Assembly: GCF_000758305.1 (NCBI RefSeq) | Contig: NZ_CP009458.1 | Coordinates: 1,178,001 to 1,242,000 of the forward strand | Length of the DNA: 64,000 nt | Direction of reading: 5' to 3' | DNA from: Cedecea neteri | Lineage (GTDB): Bacteria > Pseudomonadota > Gammaproteobacteria > Enterobacterales > Enterobacteriaceae | In this document: positions 1 through 9,177 of the stretch, in pieces | How the letters are laid out: each line of letters opens with the position of its first letter | Numbering within the stretch: position 1 is the stretch's first letter | Program-made: the position numbers and the translations under genes | Notes under the pieces: model-generated | What the model saw: the letters and a program-made list of their open reading frames with translations, nothing else | Databases searched by the model: none | Told to the model about the DNA's origin: nothing

Positions 1-468
1 TGGCTTCAGATCACTATCGGTAAAGCCGATGCCTTTCAGTAGAGACAAATTTTGCTCAACGATGTGAGTTCCTGTCATAGGCACTACCCGGCTAAAGAGC
101 TTGTTCCAGAGCTTTTTTTCTCGCTGAAAGGCGACAGAAGGCCGACCTAATGAAGCGACCAGTGCACCAATAGGCCACTGCTCAGTCAGGTTCACAATCA
201 GGTCGTAGCGATTTTTTCTAAGTTCGCGCTGCAGGGTGAGGTAGTTTTTGATTGTATCGAGCAGCCCGAGCTTTTTTTCGACCAGATAAAATTGATGAAT
301 ACGGTCATCTGCCGCGAGAATGGCTTTGGTATCTTTGTACAATAACAAATCAATTTTAGCGTGCGGATAGCGTGCCTGCAGACTCGCTATGACGGGAGTA
401 ATGAGCAATACATCGCCATAAAACTTAAGCTTGCAAATTAAAATGCGATCTACATGTTGTTGAGCCAT
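1..468 (-). CDS. waaQ: Lipopolysaccharide heptosyltransferase III WaaQ (partial, N-terminal 156 residues)
   Basis: The frame opens with ATG at 468 and runs off the left edge with no stop. The start MAQQHVDRILICKLKFYGDV has the glycosyltransferase family 9 N-terminal pattern (ILIxKxxxxGDVLLxTPV). The following 'YPHAKIDLLLY', 'YDLIVNLTEQW' and 'GTHIVEQNLSLL' match WaaQ rather than WaaC or WaaF. WaaQ adds the branch heptose (HepIII) to HepII of the LPS inner core in the cytoplasm. The start lies 1 bp after the stop of the upstream glycosyltransferase gene, so it is probably translated from the hldD-waaFCL transcript. The acceptor- and donor-binding C-terminal half is outside the window. Confidence 0.85.
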   Translation of the reverse strand, partial: MAQQHVDRILICKLKFYGDVLLITPVIASLQARYPHAKIDLLLYKDTKAILAADDRIHQFYLVEKKLGLLDTIKNYLTLQRELRKNRYDLIVNLTEQWPIGALVASLGRPSVAFQREKKLWNKLFSRVVPMTGTHIVEQNLSLLKGIGFTDSDLKP

Positions 469-469
469 C

Positions 470-1480
470 TTAACTTTCCTTGTTGATCTTTTTCTTGCAA
501 AGCTTAAATACCTGATTGCGAGTAGCAGAAATAAATGTATCTACCCAAGGGTGTCGCATTTTATAGATTATTTTTTTATTCATGACGCTTTCGTCGCAAT
601 ACTGTAATACTGTTTTTATATCGCTTAACATTTGCTCATCATAGGCATAGTAGCCTTTCTTTTTGCGTACAATTTTTCGCCCTTCAAGAAAACAATTAAC
701 AATCATCAGCGTTGCAACCGAGCGTTTTTCTGGATTGTTTTTTATATAGTCACACATTTTTCTCATGGCAAAAAAGATGTGCTGAGCGTCACTTTCTCTG
801 AGATTTTCAGTGATGCTATGGGAATTTAGCCGGTAGTAATAAAGTTTAACGTTGAGATTCAGGATGTTACGGCATTTAAAGTACTGGAACGGGCTGAAAA
901 TAATATCTTCATAGCGGCGATTAGCTTCAAATCTGTCATTGCCAAGAATATCCCGGAGAAATATTTTTGTGACTAAATGCCACTGTGCAGCGCTAAACGT
1001 AGGCATTAATGGCAAACATTGAGTATCCTGCAGAATGAGTTCATTTCTTTCAATATTTTCATTGCTGGCGCCTTGCGATGTGTATAGTTTTTCTTTATCG
1101 CGAGTTAAGCCAAATTCTACAATGTCATATTTACGTTCACGCAGGACGGGCAGTAAAAGAGTGAAATAATCGGAACTGATAATATCGTCACTGTCCACAA
1201 AAGCGATGTATACACCCGTTGCGGATTCTAGCCCTTTATTTCGGGCAATCGCTACGCCTTGGTTACTCTGATGTATTACCTTAACGTTATCACTGGGGCT
1301 GAACCGGTAAAATTCTGCGATCTTTTCATCGGTATGATCGGTCGAACCATCATTAATGATGATGATTTCAACTTCATCTGTGATCCCGGCCTGCAGGGAT
1401 GTCAGGGTTGAAGTGATAAATTCGGCATTATTATATGTCGGAATAATAATGCTCAGAAGGTAATGATTTTTATCACACAT
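470..1480 (-). CDS. Family 2 glycosyltransferase of the LPS core cluster, acceptor unknown
   Basis: This 336-residue protein has a GT-A fold N-terminus: 'LSIIIPTYNNAEFI' at about residues 9-22, 'INDGSTD' at about 42-48, and the DXD-type metal site in 'YIAFVDSDD' at about 91-99. The C-terminal half is basic and recognisable only as GT2-like. It lies between waaL and waaQ; its start overlaps the end of waaL by 8 bp and its stop is 1 bp from waaQ, so it is in the same operon. A role in adding an outer-core sugar is inferred from position. I do not recognise a named gene: it is longer than WaaE and unlike the WaaO/WaaR family. Base composition is visibly more A+T-rich than hldD or waaF, as is usual for variable core-locus genes. 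Confidence 0.8.
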   Translation of the reverse strand: MCDKNHYLLSIIIPTYNNAEFITSTLTSLQAGITDEVEIIIINDGSTDHTDEKIAEFYRFSPSDNVKVIHQSNQGVAIARNKGLESATGVYIAFVDSDDIISSDYFTLLLPVLRERKYDIVEFGLTRDKEKLYTSQGASNENIERNELILQDTQCLPLMPTFSAAQWHLVTKIFLRDILGNDRFEANRRYEDIIFSPFQYFKCRNILNLNVKLYYYRLNSHSITENLRESDAQHIFFAMRKMCDYIKNNPEKRSVATLMIVNCFLEGRKIVRKKKGYYAYDEQMLSDIKTVLQYCDESVMNKKIIYKMRHPWVDTFISATRNQVFKLCKKKINKES

Positions 1481-2765
1481 GAGATTGCTCTCTTTTGGTG
1501 TTAGAAACCAGTATTAGTGCAAAAGAAAGTGCCAGCATGCTACTTAAGGATTCACCTTTGGCATACAGCAATAGATCACTTAGGCCGTAGATAGCGATAG
1601 CACCTGAAACAATCAGTAACAGCGCATTTTTCTCTTCAAATGCCATATATACCATTGAGGCATATAAGAGTGCGAGGAGCACAACGCCCAATACGCCTTT
1701 GAGAGAAAACGTATCCATCATTTCATTATGTAGATGGATGTTCATATACATCAATGCGCCGCTGAGCGAGGGATCAGTTTTTTCCAGAATATTAAGTGAG
1801 GCGCTGCGCTGCTCCAGAGACTCGCCTCCGGGCTGCAATTTCCCCGTCTCAAACCCTACACGTTGCATGGCAAACCTCGCCCCAATCGACGTATTACTGT
1901 TCTCACTCTTGTATGCCGCTATGTCATCTTTGAAATCCATATACCGTTGTTCCAGCACCGATTTCAACGGGACCAGAGCCAAAACGCCGAGGACGATAAA
2001 ACTCGTTATGGAGACTGCCAGAACTTTATGGTTACGACGATAATGTAATAAAAATAAGGCAATACATAATATCGGATAAACTAAAATAGCTGCTCGCGTT
2101 TGCGTGGTGACAATGGCCATAGAAGATAGCGCAAAATGTAGAAAATAAAGCGGAATAACCCAGCGACCACGTAAATTTAGTATTGCCTGCGAGGCCAGTA
2201 ATGCAATAAACGTCAAGGCATATGCAGTGCCAGTTGCAAATTCAAAACCTAGCGAAACCCTGTATGCAAGTAGGTTCATCGCGCCGATACTATAGAGTTG
2301 GTAAGCTGCCCACCCATATAGCGAGAGCCCAATGGCGATGATCAGATAGTTAACAGCCTGCCTAATGCAGGGAGAAAATGCCTTTTGGCAACCGATCGCT
2401 GTTATGACAAATGACGCAAAAATAAGCGTCTTACCCCCATTCTGGTAAGAGCGATAGGCTGCTGTAAAAGGTGAGCCCTGTTGTTTAAAGATCGCCACCC
2501 AAATAATTTGCATTAGCCCAAACGCAAAAAGAGCGAGCGGCAGCATTAGCATTTTTTTATTTTTCAATAAGTTATGGCGGTTATTGAAAATAACAGGAAA
2601 TGAAAGGACGGTACTGAAAATGAAGACCTTGATTGCCTGATCGGGATTAATAAGCACCATAGCCAATGAAAGCAGGCAACCCGCAAGAAACAGGCCGTCG
2701 ACGATGCTGAAGAAAGTATCTTTTCTCTTGCTATCATGCAGAGAAATAATTGGGCTATCAGGCAT
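1473..2765 (-). CDS. waaL: O-antigen ligase WaaL
   Basis: A polytopic inner-membrane protein of 430 residues with about ten to twelve hydrophobic segments and a large periplasmic loop near residues 270-350. The loop ends in the Wzy_C-type pattern HLHNEMMD...KG, with His at about 344 and 346. Arg at about 224 in 'TQTRAAIL' is another position typical of the ligase/Wzy superfamily. WaaL transfers undecaprenyl-linked O-polysaccharide to lipid A-core at the periplasmic face. I chose the ATG at 2765, preceded by AAGAG, because an ATG at 2858 would overlap waaC heavily and give a long hydrophilic extension. It lies 19 bp after waaC and overlaps the next glycosyltransferase by 8 bp. The sequence is much more divergent from E. 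coli than its neighbours, as is normal for this gene. Confidence 0.8.
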   Translation of the reverse strand: MPDSPIISLHDSKRKDTFFSIVDGLFLAGCLLSLAMVLINPDQAIKVFIFSTVLSFPVIFNNRHNLLKNKKMLMLPLALFAFGLMQIIWVAIFKQQGSPFTAAYRSYQNGGKTLIFASFVITAIGCQKAFSPCIRQAVNYLIIAIGLSLYGWAAYQLYSIGAMNLLAYRVSLGFEFATGTAYALTFIALLASQAILNLRGRWVIPLYFLHFALSSMAIVTTQTRAAILVYPILCIALFLLHYRRNHKVLAVSITSFIVLGVLALVPLKSVLEQRYMDFKDDIAAYKSENSNTSIGARFAMQRVGFETGKLQPGGESLEQRSASLNILEKTDPSLSGALMYMNIHLHNEMMDTFSLKGVLGVVLLALLYASMVYMAFEEKNALLLIVSGAIAIYGLSDLLLYAKGESLSSMLALSFALILVSNTKREQSHV

Positions 2766-2784
2766 AAATATACTCTTAAAAGAA

Positions 2785-3753
2785 TTATAGTATGTTTGAA
2801 TGTTGAAGTAATTGTCGGACATCGTTTGCTGATGTTGAAGCCATTGCATGATCCCCATTTTTTAGCGCCTGCTGATGTAGACCATACCCACCAATTAGCC
2901 CCGGATCAGTCGGTCCGTACAGCGTCACATTCGGCCGGTCTAATGCTGCGGTAAGGTGGCTTAATCCTGTATCAACGGAAACCACATATTTTGCTCCCGC
3001 CAATACTTTAGCCACTTCTTCAAGCGTCATTTTCGGTAAGACGTCAACGAAATCAAACCCTTCCGCCAGCCGCTTAGCCCTTGCTTCTTCATGTGGCGCT
3101 CCCCACGGAAGCTTAATGCGAACCCCTGAACCCTCCAGCAGGCTAATTAGCTCACGCCAGTGCGTTTCCGGCCAGTGTTTATCATCTCGTGTCGTCGCAT
3201 GTAAGAATACGGCATACTGACCATTATCCGCGTTCAGATAGTTCAGGAAATGCGATGCGATTGCATAATCACCCTGCCGATCGGGTTGGATATATCCCAA
3301 ACTCTTAGCAAAAAGCTCACGCACGCGCTCCACCGCGTGTTGCTGTCTGGCCACGCTGTGTCTTACGTTGTAGAACAGACTGGCTAATGGCTCACGTGCG
3401 CTGTTCCAGTTCATGCCGTGCTTTATGCCACGCGCCTTACGAGTGACCAGTGCAGCACTTTTTACTAGCCCCTGGGCGTCGATAATGCAGTCATATTCTC
3501 TGGCCTTCAGCTCTTCATAGAACACTTCACGTTCGGCGCGTGTTTTAGAAGCAAACCAGCTTTTACGCCAGCGACGGATTGCAACCGGAAATACTTTATC
3601 CACGGCGGGGTGCCAGCTCGGGATCTGGGCAAAGCCTTCTTCAACAACCCAGTCGAATTTGATTCCTGGAATAGCATGCATCGCATCCGTCAGGGCTGGA
3701 AGCGAATGAAGCACATCGCCCATCGAAGATGTTTTAACGAGAAGAACACGCAT
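2785..3753 (-). CDS. waaC: Lipopolysaccharide heptosyltransferase I WaaC
   Basis: A 322-residue GT9 family enzyme that transfers the first L-glycero-D-manno-heptose from ADP-heptose to Kdo2-lipid A. The N-terminus MRVLLVKTSSMGDVLHSLPA contains the Asp at residue 13 needed for catalysis in E. coli WaaC. The C-terminal donor-binding region has 'VSVDTGLSHLTAALDRPNVTLYGPTDP', interrupted here only for length. Length matches the family (about 320). Its ATG overlaps the waaF stop in a TGATG junction, so it is translationally coupled in hldD-waaFCL. Identification is secure. Confidence 0.95.
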   Translation of the reverse strand: MRVLLVKTSSMGDVLHSLPALTDAMHAIPGIKFDWVVEEGFAQIPSWHPAVDKVFPVAIRRWRKSWFASKTRAEREVFYEELKAREYDCIIDAQGLVKSAALVTRKARGIKHGMNWNSAREPLASLFYNVRHSVARQQHAVERVRELFAKSLGYIQPDRQGDYAIASHFLNYLNADNGQYAVFLHATTRDDKHWPETHWRELISLLEGSGVRIKLPWGAPHEEARAKRLAEGFDFVDVLPKMTLEEVAKVLAGAKYVVSVDTGLSHLTAALDRPNVTLYGPTDPGLIGGYGLHQQALKNGDHAMASTSANDVRQLLQHSNIL

Positions 3754-4802
3754 CAGTCTTCCTTGCTGCTGGTTAACAGTTCAGTCAATGCAACCAGCAC
3801 GCTTTCGGGCGTGATATCGATCAGGCTTTGATGATAGCCCTCAGCGGCATCGCCTTTACGCACTTTATGGTATCCGCTGATCAGGCGAATAACCTTCGCT
3901 TTATGGGAAAGTGGTGGGGTGAAATCCGGGCTGCTGGGGCCATAAAGTGCGACCAGTGGGCGGTCGAGTGCGGCTGCAACATGCATCAGGCCAGAGTCAT
4001 TAGTGACTACACCCTGGCAAGCTGCAAGCAAAATAACGGCCTGCTCAAGCTGGGTATCCCCGGCAAGGTTACGGCACCATGCCTGTTGCTCACTGCTGAG
4101 GGCAGCAAGAATCTCTTTACCCGCGTCCTTATCCTTGGCAGAGCCGAAAAGCACAACCTGATATCCGGCATCAATGAGTTTTGCCGCGAGCGCGGCGTAA
4201 TGATAGTGCGGCCAGCGTTTTGCCGGGCCGAACTCTGCGCCAGGGCAGAAACCTATCATTGGGCGCTGTGGCTCAAGGTTAAAGGCAGCACAGGCCTGTG
4301 TTTTTTCACCTTCACTGACGTGCAGCTGAGGCCACAGCAGTGGCTGCGGGAGATCTTTCGCCGACTGCATTACGCCCCTGTCGTAACCTAAAGCGACATA
4401 GCGTTCTACCATTAAAGGCCAGGCTTGTTTATCCAGCTTGCGGCTGTCATTCAGCAGGCCATAGCGCATTTCGCCCAGCCAACCCGTGCGATGAGGAATG
4501 TTGGCAAAAAAAGGCACCAGCGCGGACTTAAACGAGTTTGGCAGGACGTAAGCACGATCGTAGCGCTTATCTCGAAGGCTATGACCGAGACGGCGACGTT
4601 CTGCGATTTGCAGCGCACCGTGGCCCAAAGGCATGGCGATGGCTTCGTTCACTTCCTGCATACGCGATAATAGCGGACGGCACCACGCGGGTGCCATCAC
4701 GTCAATTATCGCCTGGGGATAACGCGCCTTGAGCGTGCGATAGAGACTTTGCGACATCATCATGTCGCCCACCCATGACGGGCCAATCACCAGAATTTTC
4801 AT
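3753..4802 (-). CDS. waaF: Lipopolysaccharide heptosyltransferase II WaaF
   Basis: A GT9 protein of 349 residues (E. coli WaaF has 348) that adds HepII to HepI of the LPS inner core using ADP-heptose. Family marks are the start MKILVIGPSWVGDMMMSQSL, 'PGAEFGPAKRWP' in the middle, and 'VVTNDSGLMHVAAAL' with 'LYGPSSPDFTPP' in the donor site. It follows hldD by 16 bp and overlaps waaC by one base (TGATG). The adjacency of the ADP-heptose epimerase and both heptosyltransferases is the conserved enterobacterial inner-core arrangement. Confidence 0.96.
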   Translation of the reverse strand: MKILVIGPSWVGDMMMSQSLYRTLKARYPQAIIDVMAPAWCRPLLSRMQEVNEAIAMPLGHGALQIAERRRLGHSLRDKRYDRAYVLPNSFKSALVPFFANIPHRTGWLGEMRYGLLNDSRKLDKQAWPLMVERYVALGYDRGVMQSAKDLPQPLLWPQLHVSEGEKTQACAAFNLEPQRPMIGFCPGAEFGPAKRWPHYHYAALAAKLIDAGYQVVLFGSAKDKDAGKEILAALSSEQQAWCRNLAGDTQLEQAVILLAACQGVVTNDSGLMHVAAALDRPLVALYGPSSPDFTPPLSHKAKVIRLISGYHKVRKGDAAEGYHQSLIDITPESVLVALTELLTSSKED

Positions 4803-4818
4803 ACTTTCCCTGTGCAGC

Positions 4819-5751
4819 TTATGCGTCGCGATTTAACCATGTCATGTATTCCGCAACGCCTTCGGCTACGGTTTTGAACGGCTTGTCGTAACCTGCAGCG
4901 CGCAGATTGGTTAAGTCGGCTTCGGTATAAGCCTGGTAGCGACCTTTCAGTTTGTCCGGGAAAGGAATGTACTCGATGCTGCCTTTGTTGTGATAAGCCA
5001 GCGCAGCGTCTGCCACGGCCTGGAAGGATTCTGCACGGCCGGTACCGCAGTTGAAAATACCGGAAACGCCATTTTGCCAGAACCACAGATTAACGGCGGC
5101 CACATCACCCACATAGATGAAATCACGCTTGAAGCCGTCACTGCCTTCGAAGAGTTTAGGATTTTCACCGTTGTTCAACTGGGTGTTGAGGTGGAAGGCG
5201 ACGCTCGCCATGCTGCCTTTGTGACCTTCACGCGGCCCGTAGACGTTAAAGTAGCGGAAGCCGGTCACCTGAGAGTTCGCTTCTGGCAGGATCTGGCGCA
5301 CATATTCATCAAACAGGAATTTTGAGTAGCCGTATACGTTCAGCGGCTGTTCATATTCGCGAGATTCGATGAAATCTGCATTGCGCCCGCCGTAGGTGGC
5401 GGCAGAAGAGGCATACAGGAACGGAATTTCACGCTCCAGGCAGTAGTGCAGGATTTCTTTAGAGTACTGATAGTTGTTGTCCATCATGTACTTGCCGTCC
5501 CACTCGGTGGTGGAAGAGCAGGCACCTTCATGGAAGATGGCGTCGATATCACCGAACTCTTCCCCGGCCATAATCTGGATCAGGAAGTCTTCCTTGTCCA
5601 TGTAGTCGGCGATGTCCAGATCAACCAGGTTAACAAACTTAGTCCCGTCTTTGAGGTTATCCACGACCAGGATATCGCGGTAGCCTTGCTCATTCAGAGA
5701 TTTAACAATGTTGCTGCCGATCATGCCGGCGCCGCCAGTAACGATAATCAT
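4819..5751 (-). CDS. hldD: ADP-L-glycero-D-manno-heptose-6-epimerase HldD
   Basis: A 310-residue short-chain dehydrogenase/reductase-fold epimerase that converts ADP-D-glycero- to ADP-L-glycero-beta-D-manno-heptose, the donor for WaaC and WaaF. The NADP-binding glycine motif is at the very start ([13 protein letters not shown], residues 4-16). The catalytic YxxxK is in '[10 protein letters not shown]' at about residues 140-149. Length equals the E. coli protein. It is the first gene of the minus-strand core operon and is divergent from kbl across a 215 bp spacer. E. coli hldD (htrM) is heat-inducible; I could not pick out a convincing sigma-32 site here. Confidence 0.97.
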   Translation of the reverse strand: MIIVTGGAGMIGSNIVKSLNEQGYRDILVVDNLKDGTKFVNLVDLDIADYMDKEDFLIQIMAGEEFGDIDAIFHEGACSSTTEWDGKYMMDNNYQYSKEILHYCLEREIPFLYASSAATYGGRNADFIESREYEQPLNVYGYSKFLFDEYVRQILPEANSQVTGFRYFNVYGPREGHKGSMASVAFHLNTQLNNGENPKLFEGSDGFKRDFIYVGDVAAVNLWFWQNGVSGIFNCGTGRAESFQAVADAALAYHNKGSIEYIPFPDKLKGRYQAYTEADLTNLRAAGYDKPFKTVAEGVAEYMTWLNRDA

Positions 5752-5966
5752 AATTTCAACCTTTAAAAAGTGGGGCTTTCAGGCCATAAACCTGATGCAC
5801 TAATGGCTCTTATCATACCATTACAATTAAAGACCCGCCTAATGAGCGGAAGTTTTTCACCCTCGTGATTTATCCTGCAAAAATCATATTCCCTGAAGCG
5901 TAATCTCGTCTCCTGGTATAGGTTTGGGTAATATATGCCGAAATTTGCCATGCCTGGAGAATCGCG

Positions 5967-7163
5967 ATGCGCGAAGATTTTTACAAGCAGTTGACCTCCC
6001 AGCTCGAGACGGCTCGTGTGGAAGGGTTATTTAAAGAAGAGCGTATTATCACCTCCGCCCAACAGGCGGACATCACCGTCTCGGACGGCAGCCACGTTAT
6101 TAACTTCTGCGCCAACAACTATCTGGGTCTTGCTAACCATCCGCAGCTGATTGAAGCAGCTAAACAGGGGATGGATAAACACGGTTTTGGTATGGCTTCG
6201 GTCCGCTTTATCTGTGGTACTCAGGACAGCCATAAACAGTTGGAAAGCAAGCTGGCCGATTTCCTGGGAACGGACGACGCGATTCTTTACTCCTCCTGCT
6301 TCGACGCCAATGGCGGCTTGTTTGAGACGCTGCTCGGGCCGGAAGATGCCATCATTTCTGACGCACTGAACCATGCCTCAATTATCGACGGTGTGCGCCT
6401 GTGCAAAGCACAGCGTTATCGCTATGCCAACAACGATATGCAGGAACTGGAAGCTCGTCTGAAAGAGGCTCGTGCTGCAGGTGCTCGTCACGTGATGATC
6501 GCCACCGACGGCGTATTCTCAATGGACGGTGTGATTGCCAACCTGCAGGGTGTTTGTGACCTGGCGGATAAGTACAATGCGCTGGTTATGGTCGATGACT
6601 CCCACGCCGTGGGCTTTGTAGGTGCCAATGGGCGCGGTACGCACGAATACTGCGATGTCATGGACCGCGTTGATATTATTACCGGCACGCTGGGTAAAGC
6701 ACTGGGCGGCGCTTCTGGTGGCTATACCGCAGGTCGCAAAGAAGTTATCGAATGGCTTCGCCAGCGTTCCCGTCCTTACCTTTTCTCAAATTCACTCGCA
6801 CCAGCCATTGTTTCCGCCTCTATCAAGGTACTGGAAATGCTGGAGTCTGGCGAAGAGCTGCGTGAGCGCCTGTGGTCAAACGCTCGTCTGTTCCGTGAAA
6901 AAATGAGCGCTGCCGGGTTTACGCTTGCAGGTGCAGATCACGCCATTATTCCAGTGATGCTTGGCGAGGCGGTTGTCGCCCAGAACTTTGCGCGCGAACT
7001 GCAAAAAGAAGGTATTTACGTCACCGGTTTCTTCTACCCGGTGGTGCCAAAAGGTCAGGCGCGTATTCGCACCCAAATGTCGGCGGCGCATACCCCTGAG
7101 CAAATTGAACGTGCGGTAGATGCGTTTACGCGCATCGGTAAGCAATTAGGCGTTATCGCTTAA
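5967..7163 (+). CDS. kbl: Glycine C-acetyltransferase (2-amino-3-ketobutyrate CoA ligase)
   Basis: A 398-residue alpha-oxoamine synthase (fold-type I PLP enzyme) that cleaves 2-amino-3-ketobutyrate with CoA to glycine and acetyl-CoA, the second step of threonine degradation. The PLP lysine is in '[14 protein letters not shown]' at about residue 244. 'SCFDANGG' and 'DDSHAVGF' supply the pyridine-ring and Asp contacts. Length equals E. coli Kbl. tdh begins 10 bp downstream, so the two pathway enzymes are co-transcribed. Confidence 0.97.
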   Translation: MREDFYKQLTSQLETARVEGLFKEERIITSAQQADITVSDGSHVINFCANNYLGLANHPQLIEAAKQGMDKHGFGMASVRFICGTQDSHKQLESKLADFLGTDDAILYSSCFDANGGLFETLLGPEDAIISDALNHASIIDGVRLCKAQRYRYANNDMQELEARLKEARAAGARHVMIATDGVFSMDGVIANLQGVCDLADKYNALVMVDDSHAVGFVGANGRGTHEYCDVMDRVDIITGTLGKALGGASGGYTAGRKEVIEWLRQRSRPYLFSNSLAPAIVSASIKVLEMLESGEELRERLWSNARLFREKMSAAGFTLAGADHAIIPVMLGEAVVAQNFARELQKEGIYVTGFFYPVVPKGQARIRTQMSAAHTPEQIERAVDAFTRIGKQLGVIA

Positions 7164-7173
7164 GGGAGCGGTC

Positions 7174-8199
7174 ATGAAAGCATTAGCAAAACTGAAGGCG
7201 GAAGAAGGCATCTGGATGACGGATGCCCCCAAGCCGGAAATGGGTCATAACGATCTGCTGATCAAAATTCGTAAAACGGCGATTTGCGGGACCGACGTCC
7301 ATATTTACAACTGGGACGAATGGTCGCAAAAAACTATTCCTGTTCCTATGGTTGTGGGCCACGAATACGTGGGTGAAGTGGTAGGCATTGGCCAGGAAGT
7401 GAAAGGCTTCAAGATTGGCGATCGCGTTTCCGGCGAAGGGCATATCACCTGTGGGCACTGTCGTAACTGCCGCGGCGGGCGTACCCACCTCTGCCGTAAC
7501 ACCACCGGCGTGGGTGTGAACCGCCCCGGCTGTTTTGCTGAGTATTTGGTTATCCCGGCGTTTAATGCGTTCAGGATCCCGGACAATATCTCAGACGACC
7601 TGGCTTCCATCTTCGACCCGTTCGGCAACGCCGTGCACACGGCGCTTTCGTTCGACCTGGTAGGCGAAGATGTGCTGGTCTCCGGCGCAGGCCCTATCGG
7701 GATCATGGCGGCGGCAGTAGCGAAGCACGTCGGCGCGCGTAACGTGGTGATTACCGACGTGAACGAATACCGCCTTGAGCTGGCGCGTGAAATGGGTATT
7801 ACTCGTGCGGTCAACGTCAGCAAAGAAAGCCTGCAGGACGTGATGAGCGAGCTGGGGATGACCGAAGGGTTTGACGTGGGTCTGGAGATGTCCGGCGCGC
7901 CACCGGCGTTCCGCACCATGCTGGATACCATGAATCACGGTGGCCGGATTGCGATGCTGGGGATCCCGCCGTCAGATATGTCTATCGACTGGACAAAAGT
8001 TATCTTTAAGGGGCTGTTTATTAAAGGTATCTACGGTCGCGAGATGTTTGAGACCTGGTACAAGATGGCAGCCCTTATTCAGTCTGGTCTGGATTTGTCT
8101 CCGATCATCACCCACCGCTTCTCTATCGATGAGTTCCAGAAAGGCTTTGACGCGATGCGCTCCGGGCAGTCGGGCAAAGTTATCCTGAGCTGGGATTAA
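7174..8199 (+). CDS. tdh: L-threonine 3-dehydrogenase
   Basis: A 341-residue zinc-dependent medium-chain dehydrogenase that oxidises L-threonine to 2-amino-3-ketobutyrate with NAD+, feeding Kbl. The catalytic zinc Cys is in 'AICGTDVH' (Cys38). The structural-zinc lobe is '[15 protein letters not shown]' at about residues 93-107. The Rossmann motif is '[14 protein letters not shown]' at about 171-184. It lies 10 bp after kbl and is followed at once by a hairpin with a T run. Confidence 0.97.
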   Translation: MKALAKLKAEEGIWMTDAPKPEMGHNDLLIKIRKTAICGTDVHIYNWDEWSQKTIPVPMVVGHEYVGEVVGIGQEVKGFKIGDRVSGEGHITCGHCRNCRGGRTHLCRNTTGVGVNRPGCFAEYLVIPAFNAFRIPDNISDDLASIFDPFGNAVHTALSFDLVGEDVLVSGAGPIGIMAAAVAKHVGARNVVITDVNEYRLELAREMGITRAVNVSKESLQDVMSELGMTEGFDVGLEMSGAPPAFRTMLDTMNHGGRIAMLGIPPSDMSIDWTKVIFKGLFIKGIYGREMFETWYKMAALIQSGLDLSPIITHRFSIDEFQKGFDAMRSGQSGKVILSWD

Positions 8200-8204
8200 T
8201 CATT

Positions 8205-8235
8205 AAACCAGAGGGCATTGCGCCCTCTGGTTTTT
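8205..8235. terminator. Rho-independent terminator between tdh and yibQ
   Basis: AACCAGAGGGC at 8206-8216 pairs with GCCCTCTGGTT at 8222-8232 around a 5-nt loop, and T5 follows on the plus strand. It ends tdh. A flanking A run makes it usable, more weakly, for minus-strand yibQ. Confidence 0.9.
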
Positions 8236-8238
8236 CAA

Positions 8239-9174
8239 TCAGGCCTGTTTGGCCCAACCCTGCCACTGATGCTGGAGATATTTCACCAGCGCGCTCTCGG
8301 CAATGCTTTCACTGATGACTTTAAAGTAGGTGGTGGCGTACACCGGCTCAAGAGGCTGTTTCGGTTTACACACCTTCACGCCCCGGAACGGGTTACGTGG
8401 CGGTGGCTGTTTGCCCGGCTGAGTATTATTCGGCGTTGAGGTATCTACCTGTGGCTCATTAAGCAGGCTGCTCGGCCGCACCAGCGTGATGTCCGGTGGC
8501 AGGTTGTACACCATCTGCTGGAGGACGCGAACGGTCGAAGGGTGAGGGTGACCGATGGCGATAGCTGACCCGGTTTTGCGAGCAAGCTGGATAGCGCGAT
8601 TGAACTGAAAGCGGATATCCGCCTCGTTCTGAGTATCGTCGAGGAACACTTTCCGCTTAATCACTTTGACTCGAGTGCCGGCTGCGGCGCGAGTGGCCTG
8701 GCTGTTACCGATGGTCATGCTGTCCAGGAAATAGAGATTGTACTGCTCCAGCGACTGCATCACCTTTTGCATGCCGAACAGGTTGGAGGTCATCGCGCTG
8801 CCCATATGGTTATTCATCCCAACGGCATAAGGGACTTTGTTCACCGCGTCGCGGATAATTCTCTCGATTTCGCTGCTGCTCATGTCCGGACGGAGCGTAT
8901 CTTTCTCTAGCGGTTGTTTGCTGAGTGGTGCCATCGGCAGATGGATCAGAACTTCATGCCCGGCGTTATGGGCTTTGGTCGCCATTTCGCGAGCGTGGGG
9001 TGCGTTGGGTAGCACGGCGACAGAGACGTTAGTTGGCAGGGCCAGCACCTGGTTTTCCTGCTGAGGACGATAGCCAAAGTCATCAATGACTATCGAGAGC
9101 TTACCGGCCCAGGCGGAGGTTGCCAGCATTAGCCCGCTGGCGGCGGCGAAAAAAACGGTGCGGAACTGAGGCAA
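8239..9174 (-). CDS. yibQ: Divergent polysaccharide deacetylase family protein YibQ
   Basis: A 311-residue exported protein. It has a signal peptide (hydrophobic residues about 6-21, likely cleavage after SAWA) followed by 'KLSIVIDDFGYRP', the start of the divergent polysaccharide deacetylase (DUF610) domain. Family residues include 'MGSAMTS' and 'AIAIGHPHPSTVRVL'. Its biochemical function is not established. The start is 3 bp after the envC stop, making it the last gene of gpmM-envC-yibQ. This suggests a periplasmic cell-envelope role, which is inference only. The C-terminus after about residue 245 is Pro/Asn/Gln-rich and probably unstructured. Confidence 0.88.
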   Translation of the reverse strand: MPQFRTVFFAAASGLMLATSAWAGKLSIVIDDFGYRPQQENQVLALPTNVSVAVLPNAPHAREMATKAHNAGHEVLIHLPMAPLSKQPLEKDTLRPDMSSSEIERIIRDAVNKVPYAVGMNNHMGSAMTSNLFGMQKVMQSLEQYNLYFLDSMTIGNSQATRAAAGTRVKVIKRKVFLDDTQNEADIRFQFNRAIQLARKTGSAIAIGHPHPSTVRVLQQMVYNLPPDITLVRPSSLLNEPQVDTSTPNNTQPGKQPPPRNPFRGVKVCKPKQPLEPVYATTYFKVISESIAESALVKYLQHQWQGWAKQA

Positions 9175-9177
9175 AAC

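Noticed and set aside
5752..5966. A sigma-32 promoter for hldD
   Set aside because: E. coli hldD is heat-inducible, so I looked for one, but no spaced CTTGAA/CCCCAT pair is visible. A weak sigma-70-like TATGAT is present but its -35 partner is poor.
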